A DNA stretch of 64,000 bases from Isosphaera sp. (GCA_013822085.1 PNJV01000003.1:1-64000); one strand, 5' to 3'; positions 31,787-41,057 are shown, counted from the first letter of the stretch. Numbers and translations: made by a program. Notes: generated by a model not told the origin, from the letters alone.

Positions 31787-33086
31787 CGAGGTACTCCCGC
31801 GCGACCTGGTCCCAGCCGCGGTCGGACAGGGCCGACACCCGGGCCCGGGCCTCGGCCGACACCCGCGCGTGGTCTGCGCGCAGGGCCGCCAGTCGCGTCG
31901 TCAAGTCATCGGCATCCCCGACACCGAACCATGATACACGCCCGCCGATGGCCTCCATGTGCTCGCGCAGCACCGGGATGTCCGAGCAGACCACCGGCAC
32001 GCCGGCCCGCACCGCCTCGGCCACGGGGAAGCTCCCTCCCCCCTCGTGCCGGCTGGGCATCACCAGCGCCCAGGCCCGCTGGAGGAGCCCGAAATACACC
32101 GGGTCCTGGACAAATCCCAGCGAGATCACGTCCACCCCCAGGCGCAGGCCCTGGGCCTGGCACAGCCGGGCCAGCTGGGCGCCCCGCCCGCGCGCGCTCA
32201 GGTCGGCGTCGCGCCCGCAGAGCACCACGGGCACGGCCGACAGGGCCGAGCCGCCATCGAGCGTGCCGGCGGCGCGTGCCCAGGCGCCCCAGGCGCGGAT
32301 GGCCGTCTCGTGGTCCTTGTGCGGCGAGAGGTTGGCCGGCAGGAGGGCAAAGGGCCCGCGCGCCCAGGCCCACGCCGCCGGCGGGTCGGCCGGGGCCGCG
32401 GTGCGGTGCTGCTCAGCGACCCGGATGATCTGGGCCCGGTCCGGGGCGACGCCGAACAGCTCTCGCGCCGTGCCCAGCGTGGCCCGGGAGGTCATCACGA
32501 CCCGGTGTCCCGAGCCGAGCCACCCCTCGACGGCGCGCCTCTCGCGGGCGTGCTGGCCCGGCGGGAGCGTCTCGGGGCTGGTGAAGAAGATCAGGTCGTG
32601 CAGCGTGGCCACCACCGGCGCCGGGCCTGGCGGCGGGGGCATGTGCAGGTGGATCCACGGGAACCACACCGCGTCGGCGCCGCCGCGGGCGACCCACCCC
32701 GGAACCTCGAACTGGATCGGCGCGTGCACGCCGCGGGCCCCGAGCCACCTGCGCAGGGCCTTGACGCGCCCCGCGCCGTAGAGCGCCCGGGCGGCCCGGT
32801 TGCGCGGCGGGGCGTCGGTGTACGCCGCGGCGACCCCGACCTCGGCCAGCCCCGCCCGGTACCGCTCCAGGGCCTGGCTGTGCGAGACGACCTCGATCGA
32901 CAGCCCGCCGGCGACGGCGGACATGGCGCCCAGGGCCTGGGCGATGTAGCGCATGCCCCCGCCGGGGTTGGCGACGTAATCGACCACGCGCAGGCGCAGG
33001 GGCGCAGGCCGCTGGGCGCGCGCTTCGGGCCCAGGGCGCCGGGCCGGCGCAGCGTCGAGGCCCGCCGGTGGGGGCGCCTGGCTCAC
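31734..33086 (-). CDS. GT4-family glycosyltransferase
   Basis: 450 aa. Seen: VVDYVANPGGGMRYIAQALG, ATLHDLIFFTSPETL, FALLPANLSPHKDHETAI, VVLCGRDADLS, SLGFVQDPVYFGLLQRAWALV, and the donor-site region MPSRHEGGGSFPVAEAVRAGVPVVCSDIP, which has the E-x7-E arrangement. The start is GTG in a GTGA overlap with the stop of the upstream methyltransferase, implying coupled translation. The N-terminal 35 residues are Pro/Ala-rich. Probably adds one sugar of the same glycan as its neighbours. Confidence 0.9.
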   Translation of the reverse strand: MSQAPPPAGLDAAPARRPGPEARAQRPAPLRLRVVDYVANPGGGMRYIAQALGAMSAVAGGLSIEVVSHSQALERYRAGLAEVGVAAAYTDAPPRNRAARALYGAGRVKALRRWLGARGVHAPIQFEVPGWVARGGADAVWFPWIHLHMPPPPGPAPVVATLHDLIFFTSPETLPPGQHARERRAVEGWLGSGHRVVMTSRATLGTARELFGVAPDRAQIIRVAEQHRTAAPADPPAAWAWARGPFALLPANLSPHKDHETAIRAWGAWARAAGTLDGGSALSAVPVVLCGRDADLSARGRGAQLARLCQAQGLRLGVDVISLGFVQDPVYFGLLQRAWALVMPSRHEGGGSFPVAEAVRAGVPVVCSDIPVLREHMEAIGGRVSWFGVGDADDLTTRLAALRADHARVSAEARARVSALSDRGWDQVAREYLDVIARASRLAEHARARP

Positions 33087-34129
33087 GGCTTGACGAACTC
33101 CAGGCCCATCACGCCCAGCCCGGGCAGGTCCTCAAGGCGCGCAAAGCGCGCGTAGGACTCGGCCACGGTCAGGGGCTCGCGCCACAGCCTGCACCCCACG
33201 CCGGTGAGCATCGCCTGCCGCTGGCGGAAGAAGAAGCCCGGCTGGCGCTCGCCGAAGTACTCGGCACGCGCCGGCGTTCCCAGCCGGTCCACCAGGCGGC
33301 GCCGGACGTCCTCGGGGCCGTAGATCCGCCAGCCGAAGTACCAGCCGTCGGCGTCGGGGGTCTGCACGCCGTAGTCGTCGCGGTCGAAGAACTCCTCGAA
33401 GGGCTCGCGGGCGCAGGGCAGCGTGAGCACCAGCCGCCCGCCCGGGCGGAGCAGGTCCCAGGCGGCCTCAAGGGCCGCGCGCTCGTCGCGGATGTGCTCG
33501 TAGACCGAGACGCTCGTCACGGCGTCGTAGGACCCGGGGCTCAGGCCGGAGGCCTCGGCGAGGGCGTGGCGGAGCGTCGCCCGGCGTGCCAGCCCCGGCC
33601 CAGCGGCGCGCAGCAGCCCGGCGGTGGCCCGCAGGTCCGCCCCGTCGGGGTTGATGGCGTCGATGCGCAGGCGCGGGTGGTCCAGCAGCGCCAGGAGGAT
33701 CACGCTGCGCGGCGACGAGACGTCCGCCACCGACCCCAACCGGCCCGCGCCGGCGGCCCGGCGCAGCGCTCGCCGCACGAAGGGCGCCTCGAAGTAACGG
33801 ACCGAGTCGAGCGGGAAGTTGTACAGCGCCCGCAGGTGCTTGCGCGCCGACGGGTCGAGCCGGAGCATGCGCGTCAGGGCCAGCCGTTGGAGCCGCCACG
33901 CCGTCCCGGCCCCCTCGCCCCCGAGCCACCCGGCCCGGAGCGTGCTGGCCAGGGCCCGCGCCGAGCGGAGGAACTTGGGCAGCCGGCGCCGCGCGGGGGG
34001 ACGCGGCAGCGCGGCGATCTGCTCCGGCGTGGGCAGCCGCGTGAGGAGCCTGCGGGGGGCACCCGGCGGGTCGCTCGGGGTGGCAGGGCGGAGCGCCGGC
34101 GCCTCAGCGGGGTGTGCTCCGGGGTTCAT
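33083..34129 (-). CDS. SAM-dependent methyltransferase of the glycan cluster
   Basis: 348 aa. The nucleotide region VADVSSPRSVILLALL followed by IDAINPDGADLRAT replaces the Gly-rich motif I of typical class I enzymes. SYDAVTSVSVYEHIRDERAALEAAWDLLRPGGRLVLTLPC is the standard motif II-III block. The C-terminal part has DDYGVQTPDADGW and RIYGPEDVRRRLVD. A sugar or lipid-linked intermediate may be the substrate. It is first in the minus-strand glycan operon. TACCGT ends 7 nt before the ATG and no ribosome-binding site is present. Confidence 0.8.
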   Translation of the reverse strand: MNPGAHPAEAPALRPATPSDPPGAPRRLLTRLPTPEQIAALPRPPARRRLPKFLRSARALASTLRAGWLGGEGAGTAWRLQRLALTRMLRLDPSARKHLRALYNFPLDSVRYFEAPFVRRALRRAAGAGRLGSVADVSSPRSVILLALLDHPRLRIDAINPDGADLRATAGLLRAAGPGLARRATLRHALAEASGLSPGSYDAVTSVSVYEHIRDERAALEAAWDLLRPGGRLVLTLPCAREPFEEFFDRDDYGVQTPDADGWYFGWRIYGPEDVRRRLVDRLGTPARAEYFGERQPGFFFRQRQAMLTGVGCRLWREPLTVAESYARFARLEDLPGLGVMGLEFVKP

Positions 34130-34136
34130 CGGCGTC

Positions 34137-34142
34137 ACGGTA
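34137..34142 (-). promoter_or_regulatory. -10-like TACCGT, 7 nt before the glycan operon
   Basis: The hexamer precedes the first gene of the four-gene minus-strand operon and could give a leaderless transcript. Confidence 0.4.
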
Positions 34143-34187
34143 TCGGGGGGGCTGGGTCGGCAGATCGGGGTGAGGGAGGCGCAAGGC

Positions 34188-34230
34188 GGGGGGTGGGGGT
34201 GGGGGTTGGGGTGGGGAGGGGTGGGGAGGG
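34188..34230 (+). repeat. dense G-run tract at the 3' end of pfk
   Basis: At least eight runs of 3-6 G separated by single T or A residues (one TT) end right at the pfk stop codon (34231). In the minus-strand mRNA this is a C-rich 3' tail. On DNA the plus strand fits a very stable G-quadruplex. Confidence 0.7.
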
Positions 34231-35436
34231 CTAGAGGCGCTCCATCTGCGGCAGCTCGCCGACGAGCGGCTTGCAGTAATCGATAAAGTCGTGGGAGACG
34301 TCGTGCGTGCCGCTGATGAACTCGGCGGGCATGTGGCGCGTTTTGGCGGCCACGTCCATGAGCCTGACCACGTGCTTCTCGACGCGGTAGGGGTGGTTGG
34401 ACTTGCGGATGATGGCGATGGAGCCGTCGGTGGTGCCGCTCATGGCCTCCTGGGCGGCCTTGCAGCCCACGCCGCGGGCCTCGGCGGCGTCGACGGGCGA
34501 GGGCTCGGGCCAGCAGCGCTGCATGTAGCCCAGCGTGTCGGCGCGCACGCGCGGGGGCTTGCCCGAGGGGCTCTTGATCCGCTCCTTGATCAGGTTGGCG
34601 AGCATGTCGCCCAGGGCCCCCGAGCCCGAGAGCTGCACGTTGCCGTGGGCGTCGGTCTGGGCGCCCTGGATCAGCTTGGCCCCGATCTCGGTCCCGTCCT
34701 TGTCCTTGACGCCCTCGGAGACGGCGATCTGGCAGCGGTTGAGCTTGCCGATGACCCCCTTGACCTCCTCGACGAACCGGTCGATCTCGAAGGGCACCTC
34801 GGGCAGATAGATCAGGTGGGGGCCGCAGTCCTCGTGGTGGCGGGCCAGGGCCGAGGCGGCGGTGAGGAAGCCCGCGTTGCGGCCCATGATCACGTTGATC
34901 TTGATCCCGGGCAGGGAGAAGTTGTCCCGGTCGTCGGCCATGAAGGCCATGGCCACGTACCGCGCCGCCGAGCCGTAGCCGGGCGTGTGGTCGTTGTACA
35001 TCAGGTCGTTGTCGACCGTCTTGGGCACGTGGAGGCAGCGCAGGTCGTAGCCCGCTCGCTGCGACATCTCGTGGACGATCCGGCAGGTGTCCGACGAGTC
35101 GTTGCCGCCGATGTAGAAGAAGTAGCGGATGTCGTTCTTGCGGATCTGCTCGAAGATTTTGACGCAGTCGGCCTCCGTCGGCTTGGCGCGTGAGGACCCC
35201 AGCGCAGCCGACGGGGTCTTGGCGACCTTCTCCAGGTGCGCCTGGGGGACCTCCGTCAGGTCGATGGTCGGCAGGCCCTTGATCAGGCCGTCCACGCCGT
35301 GGCGCATGCCCAGGATCCGCTTGATGGGCTTGAAGCCCTTGAGCCCCTCGACGACGCCGACCAGGGACTGGTTGATGACGGCGGTGGGCCCGCCGGACTG
35401 ACCGATGATGGCGTTGCCTTCTGCGACCTTGGACAT
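34231..35436 (-). CDS. phosphofructokinase, PPi-dependent type
   Basis: Interconverts fructose 6-phosphate and fructose 1,6-bisphosphate. 401 aa; GGAG lies 8 nt before the ATG at 35436. Seen: IGQSGGPTAVINQSLVG, YIGGNDSSD (110-116), PKTVDNDL (138-145), PGYGSAARYVA and IMGRNAGFL. The Lys in PKTVDND, where ATP enzymes have Gly, and the Asp following GGN are the positions that mark pyrophosphate enzymes. GGND in place of GGDD is a small oddity. The C-terminal part (ADTLGYMQR, HPYRVEKHVV) matches the long PPi-PFK group. Alone on its strand, divergent from the amidohydrolases. Confidence 0.88.
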   Translation of the reverse strand: MSKVAEGNAIIGQSGGPTAVINQSLVGVVEGLKGFKPIKRILGMRHGVDGLIKGLPTIDLTEVPQAHLEKVAKTPSAALGSSRAKPTEADCVKIFEQIRKNDIRYFFYIGGNDSSDTCRIVHEMSQRAGYDLRCLHVPKTVDNDLMYNDHTPGYGSAARYVAMAFMADDRDNFSLPGIKINVIMGRNAGFLTAASALARHHEDCGPHLIYLPEVPFEIDRFVEEVKGVIGKLNRCQIAVSEGVKDKDGTEIGAKLIQGAQTDAHGNVQLSGSGALGDMLANLIKERIKSPSGKPPRVRADTLGYMQRCWPEPSPVDAAEARGVGCKAAQEAMSGTTDGSIAIIRKSNHPYRVEKHVVRLMDVAAKTRHMPAEFISGTHDVSHDFIDYCKPLVGELPQMERL

Positions 35437-35575
35437 GACGGGGCTCCTTCGCCTGGCCCGCCGCGGTGGGCGCTGGACGCGCTGCCAGCATACCGCGCTC
35501 GGGCGGGCTTGGGGAGTGGGCAATTGGGCCGGGGCGGCTCAGGTGACGGCCTGGGGCGGGCCCGGCGCCTTCGGC

Positions 35576-35605
35576 TTGCAATCCCGGCGCGGGGTGTGGT
35601 ATTCT
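35576..35605 (+). promoter_or_regulatory. promoter TTGCAA-18-TATTCT of the amidohydrolase pair
   Basis: TTGCAA at 35576-35581 and TATTCT at 35600-35605 are 18 bp apart. The -10 ends 7 nt before the ATG at 35613, so transcription should start at or next to the start codon. This is the clearest leaderless candidate because a -35 is also present. Confidence 0.65.
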
Positions 35606-35612
35606 GGCGGCC

Positions 35613-38600
35613 ATGCACACGACAACGCACGATCGGCCGGCGACCGCACCGCGGAACGCCCGGCGCACAGCGCGGGCCGCACTGAGGGCCCTGGCGCTGG
35701 TCGCCCTGTCCACGCTCGCACCGGTGGCGGCCCTGGGCCAGAGCGACCCGCTCCGCCCGCCGCCCAACCGGCCCGGGCGCGACCCGCTCAGCGCCGACGC
35801 CATCGTCGGCGCCACGGTGCACGTCTCGCCGACGCGCGTGATCGACAACGGCACGGTGGTGATCCGCGACGGGCGGATCGCCGCGGTGCTCCAGGGCCAG
35901 GCGCCCCCGCCGGGCGTGCGTGTCCACCAGGGCAAGGGCCTGCACGTGTACCCCGGGTTCATCGACCCGTTCGTGGAGGTCGACGCGCCGCGCCCGGCCG
36001 ACGGCTCGCCCGGCGTGCACTGGAACCCGCGGGTCACGCCGCAGCGCTCGGTGCTCGATGGGCCGGGGCTTGACCAGGCGGCGATGCGCGCCCTGCGCGC
36101 CCAGGGCTTTACCGTGGCGGCCCTGGCGCCGCGCGGCGGGATCTTCCGCGGCTCGGGGGCGGTGGTGGCGCTCAACGACACCCCGCCGGAGCTGGCCCTG
36201 CCCAGGCCGGACGTGATCAAGCCCGACGCCTTCCAGGTGCTCTCGCTCGAGCTGGGCGGGGGCTTTGGCGGCGGGGGTGGGGGCGGCGGTGGGGCGGGTG
36301 GGGGTGGCGGGCCGACCGACCGGTGGGCCGGTTACCCGGGCTCCAAGATGGGCGCCATCGCGCTGGTGCGGCAGACGTTCTACGACGCCGACTCGCGCGC
36401 CGCCCAGGCCCAGTTGCGCACCCAGAACCAGGCCGAGGCCGACCCCTCGGCGCTCGACGCGCTGGCCCGCGGCGCCCCCGGCGGCTCGCTCATCGCCTTC
36501 TCGGTCGAGGACGAGCTGGAGCTGCTCCGCGGCATCAAGATCGGCCGAGAGTTCAACCGCCCGATGGTCTTTGTCGGCTCGGGCACCGAGTTCCGCCGCC
36601 TCGACGCGATCGTGGCCGACCGCCCGCAGCTGATCGTCCCCCTGAGCTTCCCCGAGAAGCCCCAGGCCGGGTCCATCGGCGAGCTGGAGGCCATCGAGCT
36701 GCGCACGCTCATGACCTGGGAGCAGGCCCCCACCAACCCCGCCCGGCTGGAGAAGGCCGGCCTGAGCCCGCTCCTGACCTCGTCGCGCCTGCGCGACCGC
36801 GGCCAGTTCCTGACCAACCTCCGCAGCGCCGTCCGCCACGGCCTGCCCGAGCAGGCGGCCCTGGAGATGCTCACCACGCGCCCCGCGGCGCTGCTGGGCC
36901 TGGCCGGTGAGCTCGGCTCGATCGACCCGGGCAAGCGCGCCAACCTGGTCGTGCTCGACCGGCCCCTCTTCGACCGCCAGAGCCGCGTCCTGGGCGTGTG
37001 GGTGGACGGCAACGCCTACGACCTGGCCCCGGCGCCCGGCCCGCTGGAGGGCACCTGGAAGCTGACGGTCGTGGGCACCGTCGGCGCCGGCGAGCGCTCG
37101 CTGGTCATCGGCAGGGACAACGCCGTGACCCTCGTCGAGGGCGACACGCGGTCGCGCGCTACCAACGTCTCGGTCAGCGCCGGCCGGCTGTCCATGGTGA
37201 TGGACGCCAAGCCCCTGGTGCGCGCCGGCGAGGGCAGCGCGGCCCTGACCGGCGTCATCGGGCTCGACCAGGCCGGCAAGAGCCAGACCCTCACCGGCCA
37301 GCTCAGGACCACCGACGGCAAGAGCTATCAATGGTCCGCGGCGCGCGTCTCGGACAAGGCCGACCTGCCCGCGCCCCAGCGCACCCCCGGCGGGCAGGCC
37401 CCCGAGGGCGAAGCTGCCCCAGCGGCCGACGACCCCGTCGGCGGCAGCTGGTCGGTGCGCGTCACCGGGCCGGCCCCCTTCCCGCCCGGCGGCCTGGACA
37501 TCACCATGGCCCTGGCGCACAACCAGGGGACGGTCACGGGCACCATCGAGACGCCCTTCGGGCCCTCGAACATCGACCAGGGCACCTTCAACGCCGGCAC
37601 CGGCCAGGCCGTCCTGACGGCCACCATCGGCCCCGAGGGCAACGCCCAGCAGGCCACCATCAGCCTCAAGTTCGCCGGCGAGAGCTTCACCGGCACCAGC
37701 ACCAACGACGCCGGCGTGTTCCAGCTCAGCGGCGCCCGCCGCAGCGTCGCCGGCACGCCGCGCGCAGCCGACGAGCCCGAGGCCACCCCCAACGTCCCCG
37801 AGCGGCTCCCGGGCTACCCCTTCGGCGCCTTCGCCCTGGCCGAGCTGCCGCCGCAGGAGCTGGTGATCATCACCGGCGGCACGGTCTGGACGCTCGGCCC
37901 GGCGGGCACGATCGAGAACGGGGCCGTGGTCATCCGCGACGGCAAGATCGCCTTCGTCGGCTCCGCCTCCTCGATCCCGACGATCAACGGCACCGCGCGC
38001 GTCATCGACGCCACCGGCAAGCACGTCACGCCGGGCATCATCGACGCCCACAGCCACACCGGGATCTCCGGGGGTGTCAACGAGGGCGGCCAGACCATCA
38101 CCTCCGAGGTCCGCATCCAGGACGTGACCAACCCCGACTCGGTCAGCTGGTACCGCCAGCTGGCCGGGGGCGTCACCGCGGTCAACTCCCTCCACGGCTC
38201 GGCCAACCCCATCGGCGGCCAGAGCCAGACCGTCAAGAACCGCTGGGGCGCACGCCACCCCGACGACCTGCACGTGGCCGGCGCCATCGCCGGGATCAAG
38301 TTCGCCCTGGGCGAGAACGTCGTGCAGGCCAACTTCCCCGGCGCCGGCGGCACCCGCTACCCCCAGAGCCGCATGGGCGTCGAGGCCCTCATCCGCGACC
38401 GCTTCCTGGCCGCCAAGGAGTACGCCGCCGCCCGGGCCCGCGGGGAGGCCGTGCGCAGGGACCTGGAGCTCGAGGCGCTGGTCGAGATCATGGAGGGCAC
38501 GCGCCTGGTCCACGCCCACAGCTACCGCGCCGACGAGATCCTCATGCTGGCGCGCCTCTCGGCCGAGTTCGGCTTCAAGCTGGGCACCTACCAGCACATC

Positions 38601-39278
38601 CTCGAGGGCTACAAGGTCGCCGACGCGGTGCGCGAGTCGTCGATCGGGGCCTCGGGCTTTAGCGACTGGTGGGCCTACAAGGTCGAGGTCCAGGACGCCA
38701 TCCCCGCCGGCGGCCCGATCATGGCCGAGCAGGGCGTCGTCGTCTCCTTCAACTCCGACTCGGACGAGCTGGCCCGGCGGCTCTACATCGAGGCCGGCAA
38801 GGCCCGCAAGTACTCCCGCCTCCCCGACGGCACCCACACCCTGACCCCCGAGGACGCGCTCAAGTTCGTCACCCTCAACCCGGCCAAGCAGCTGGGCATC
38901 GCCGACCGCGTCGGCTCCATCGAGGTCGGCAAGGAGGCCGACATCGCCGTCTGGTCCGCCTCGCCGCTCTCGACCATGACGCGCTGCGAGCGCACCTACG
39001 TCGACGGCCGCGAGCTGTTCTCCATCGAGAAGGACGCCGAGCTGCGGGCCCAGAACGCCGAGCACCGCGCCCGCATCACCCAGAAGCTCCTGCGCGACGC
39101 CCCCGCGACCGCCGGCCGCGGCACGGCGCCCGCTGGGCCCCGGCGTCGGCCGGCCTCGCTCCTGGCCCAGATGCAGGACGACGCCCAGCGCGCCATCGAC
39201 GATCACTACCTCGACATGATCCGCCGGGGCATCGACCCAGCCGCCCACCGCACCGGCGTGTGCGGCTGCGAGTTCTGA
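35613..39278 (+). CDS. exported amidohydrolase, two modules (first degenerate, second intact)
   Basis: 1221 aa with a signal peptide (about residues 18-43, ending VAALGQ). Module 1 (about 60-480) has the amidohydrolase frame VYPGFIDPFVEVDA, but the metal-binding His-x-His is Phe120 and Glu122. It also has a Gly-rich loop. Two related beta-rich segments follow (LEGTWKLTVVGTVG and VGGSWSVRVTGPAPF, about 485-715). Module 2 (about 750-1150) is intact: PGIIDAHSHTGIS (His813, His815), LVHAHSYRADE, GTYQHILEGYK and a late Asp in VSFNSDSDE, as in imidazolonepropionase-like enzymes. The C-terminus ends in CGC-type cysteines. Substrate unknown. Followed by a degenerate paralogue at 106 bp. Confidence 0.85.
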   Translation: MHTTTHDRPATAPRNARRTARAALRALALVALSTLAPVAALGQSDPLRPPPNRPGRDPLSADAIVGATVHVSPTRVIDNGTVVIRDGRIAAVLQGQAPPPGVRVHQGKGLHVYPGFIDPFVEVDAPRPADGSPGVHWNPRVTPQRSVLDGPGLDQAAMRALRAQGFTVAALAPRGGIFRGSGAVVALNDTPPELALPRPDVIKPDAFQVLSLELGGGFGGGGGGGGGAGGGGGPTDRWAGYPGSKMGAIALVRQTFYDADSRAAQAQLRTQNQAEADPSALDALARGAPGGSLIAFSVEDELELLRGIKIGREFNRPMVFVGSGTEFRRLDAIVADRPQLIVPLSFPEKPQAGSIGELEAIELRTLMTWEQAPTNPARLEKAGLSPLLTSSRLRDRGQFLTNLRSAVRHGLPEQAALEMLTTRPAALLGLAGELGSIDPGKRANLVVLDRPLFDRQSRVLGVWVDGNAYDLAPAPGPLEGTWKLTVVGTVGAGERSLVIGRDNAVTLVEGDTRSRATNVSVSAGRLSMVMDAKPLVRAGEGSAALTGVIGLDQAGKSQTLTGQLRTTDGKSYQWSAARVSDKADLPAPQRTPGGQAPEGEAAPAADDPVGGSWSVRVTGPAPFPPGGLDITMALAHNQGTVTGTIETPFGPSNIDQGTFNAGTGQAVLTATIGPEGNAQQATISLKFAGESFTGTSTNDAGVFQLSGARRSVAGTPRAADEPEATPNVPERLPGYPFGAFALAELPPQELVIITGGTVWTLGPAGTIENGAVVIRDGKIAFVGSASSIPTINGTARVIDATGKHVTPGIIDAHSHTGISGGVNEGGQTITSEVRIQDVTNPDSVSWYRQLAGGVTAVNSLHGSANPIGGQSQTVKNRWGARHPDDLHVAGAIAGIKFALGENVVQANFPGAGGTRYPQSRMGVEALIRDRFLAAKEYAAARARGEAVRRDLELEALVEIMEGTRLVHAHSYRADEILMLARLSAEFGFKLGTYQHILEGYKVADAVRESSIGASGFSDWWAYKVEVQDAIPAGGPIMAEQGVVVSFNSDSDELARRLYIEAGKARKYSRLPDGTHTLTPEDALKFVTLNPAKQLGIADRVGSIEVGKEADIAVWSASPLSTMTRCERTYVDGRELFSIEKDAELRAQNAEHRARITQKLLRDAPATAGRGTAPAGPRRRPASLLAQMQDDAQRAIDDHYLDMIRRGIDPAAHRTGVCGCEF

Positions 39279-39384
39279 CCCCACGCACCTCCCCACCCTC
39301 CACCCTCCATCCCCCCGGCACGCGTCACCACCACTCAGCACACCCGGCGCCCGGCACGCCCGAGCGCTCGCAAGACACACACCC

Positions 39385-40881
39385 ATGAAGACCACTCACG
39401 CAGCACACCGCAACCCCGCACGCGGCACCCGCCGCGGGGCCTTGGCCCTGGTCGCCGGCATCGCCGGGTGGCTCGCCGCCCCGGCGCTGGCCCAGGACCT
39501 GACCGTCAAGGCGCCGCCGCAGTCGCGCCCCGTGGCGATCGTCAACGCCGCGATCCACCCCGTCAGCAGCGCGCCCATCGAGCAGGGCTATGTGCTCTTC
39601 GACGGCGGGACCATCCGGGCCGTGGGGGCCATGGGCGACGCCCCGACCTTCCCCGACGGCACCGAGGTCATCAACGCCAAGGGCCAGCGCGTCTACCCGG
39701 GCTTGATCGCCCCGGCGACCCAGATCGGCCTGGTCGAGATCAGCTCCGTGCGGGCCACGCGCGACTTCCTGGAGACCGGCGACATCAGCCCCGAGGTGGT
39801 CGCTGCCGTGGCGGTCAACGCCGACTCGACCCTGATCCCCGTGACGCGCCAGAACGGCGTGCTCTCGTTCGGGGCCTTCCCCAGCGGCGGGGGCACCTTC
39901 CCCGGCACGGCCAGCGTGATGCAGAACGAGGGCTGGACGTGGGAGGAGATGACCGTGCGCAGGTCCGCGGGCCTGGTGGTCTCCTGGCCCCTGATGCGCG
40001 TGGTGCGCTCGCCGTTTGTCCAGCGCTCCGAGGCCGAGCAGTCCCAGGACATCAGCCGCCGGGTCGGCGCCATCCGCGACGCCTTCGTTGGCGCCCGCGC
40101 CTACCTGGCCCAGCGGGCCAGCGACCCCTCCACGCCGGTGGACGTGCGCTGGGAGGCCTTCGGCGACGCGCTCGGCGGGCGCGCCTCGCCCCAGACGCGC
40201 CCGGTCTTTGTCGAGGCCCAGGACTACGACCAGATCACCGCGGCGGTGGCCTTCGCCGACGAGATGGACCTCAAGATCGTCATCGTGGGCGGCCGCGACG
40301 CGGGGCTGTGCGCCGACCTGCTCCGCCAGCGCGACATCCCCGTCATCATCGACGCGCCCGTGCTCCTGCCCCGCCGGGACGACTCGCCCTACGACGAGAA
40401 CTACGGCCTGGCCGGGCGGCTGGAGAGGGCCGGCGTCCGCTTTGCGCTCAACACCGGCGAGGAGACCGCCCGCGAGCGCAACCTGCCCTACTCGGCCGGG
40501 ATCTCCGTCGCCCACGGCCTGAGCAACGAGGCCGCCCTGCGGGCCATCACGCTCGGCGCCGCCGAGATCCTGGGCGTCGCCGACCAGCTCGGCTCGCTCC
40601 AGCCGGGCAAGCGGGCCACGCTCTTCATCGCCAACGGCGACCCCCTCGAAGTGACCACCGACATCTCCAGGGCCTTCATCCAGGGCCGGGCCGTTGACAT
40701 GTCCAGCAAGCACAGCGTCCTGGCCAGCAAGTACCGCGAACGCTACCGCCAGCAGCGCTCCGGCGCCAGCGAGTCCGGCCTGCCCGTGGCCGCCCCGGGC
40801 GCCCCCGCCCGCCCCAGCGACGCGGGGACCACCGCTGCCCCCGCGAACGCCCCGACGCGCAGCACGACCCAGCAACGCTAA
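39385..40881 (+). CDS. exported amidohydrolase homologue lacking metal ligands
   Basis: 498 aa with a signal peptide (LALVAGIAGWLAAPALAQ). It is colinear with module 1 of the upstream protein: IVNAAIHPVSSAPIEQGYVLFDGG, RVYPGLIAPATQIGLVE, VRWEAFGDAL, KIVIVGGRDAGLCADLL, and LGSLQPGKRATLFIANGDPLE. The usual PGLIDAHTH motif reads PGLIAPATQ, so both His (Ala111, Gln113) and the Asp are gone. It should not bind the catalytic metals and may be a structural partner of the intact module. A Pro/Ala/Thr-rich tail ends it. A terminator follows at 40941. Confidence 0.82.
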   Translation: MKTTHAAHRNPARGTRRGALALVAGIAGWLAAPALAQDLTVKAPPQSRPVAIVNAAIHPVSSAPIEQGYVLFDGGTIRAVGAMGDAPTFPDGTEVINAKGQRVYPGLIAPATQIGLVEISSVRATRDFLETGDISPEVVAAVAVNADSTLIPVTRQNGVLSFGAFPSGGGTFPGTASVMQNEGWTWEEMTVRRSAGLVVSWPLMRVVRSPFVQRSEAEQSQDISRRVGAIRDAFVGARAYLAQRASDPSTPVDVRWEAFGDALGGRASPQTRPVFVEAQDYDQITAAVAFADEMDLKIVIVGGRDAGLCADLLRQRDIPVIIDAPVLLPRRDDSPYDENYGLAGRLERAGVRFALNTGEETARERNLPYSAGISVAHGLSNEAALRAITLGAAEILGVADQLGSLQPGKRATLFIANGDPLEVTTDISRAFIQGRAVDMSSKHSVLASKYRERYRQQRSGASESGLPVAAPGAPARPSDAGTTAAPANAPTRSTTQQR

Positions 40882-40940
40882 GGCGACCGCCCAAGCCCCT
40901 GCTCGCACGGGCATCTGCGCCTCCCCCCGTCGCCCTCAAG

Positions 40941-40963
40941 CGCCCGCGCCCGCGGGCGTTTTT
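40941..40963 (+). terminator. rho-independent terminator after the amidohydrolase pair
   Basis: CGCCCGCG / CGCGGGCG stem followed directly by TTTTT. Confidence 0.85.
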
Positions 40964-41028
40964 CGTCTTTGACCCAGCGCAGCGCGGGGCCGCGCCGCGA
41001 TCGGTCTTTGCGGTTCTTTGGGCGGCGC

Positions 41029-41057
41029 TTGCGTGTTTGATATTTGTATGGTATATT
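41029..41057 (+). promoter_or_regulatory. promoter TTGCGT-17-TATATT for the ECF sigma operon
   Basis: TTGCGT at 41029-41034 and TATATT at 41052-41057 are 17 bp apart in a locally AT-rich stretch. The leader to the ATG at 41195 would be about 130 nt. Confidence 0.6.

Noticed and set aside
35283-39395. 1370-codon open frame on the minus strand opposite the amidohydrolase gene
   Set aside because: Product is Gly/Ala/Arg/Val/His filler without motifs; the opposite strand encodes a protein with a signal peptide and conserved motifs. Long antisense frames are expected at this GC content.
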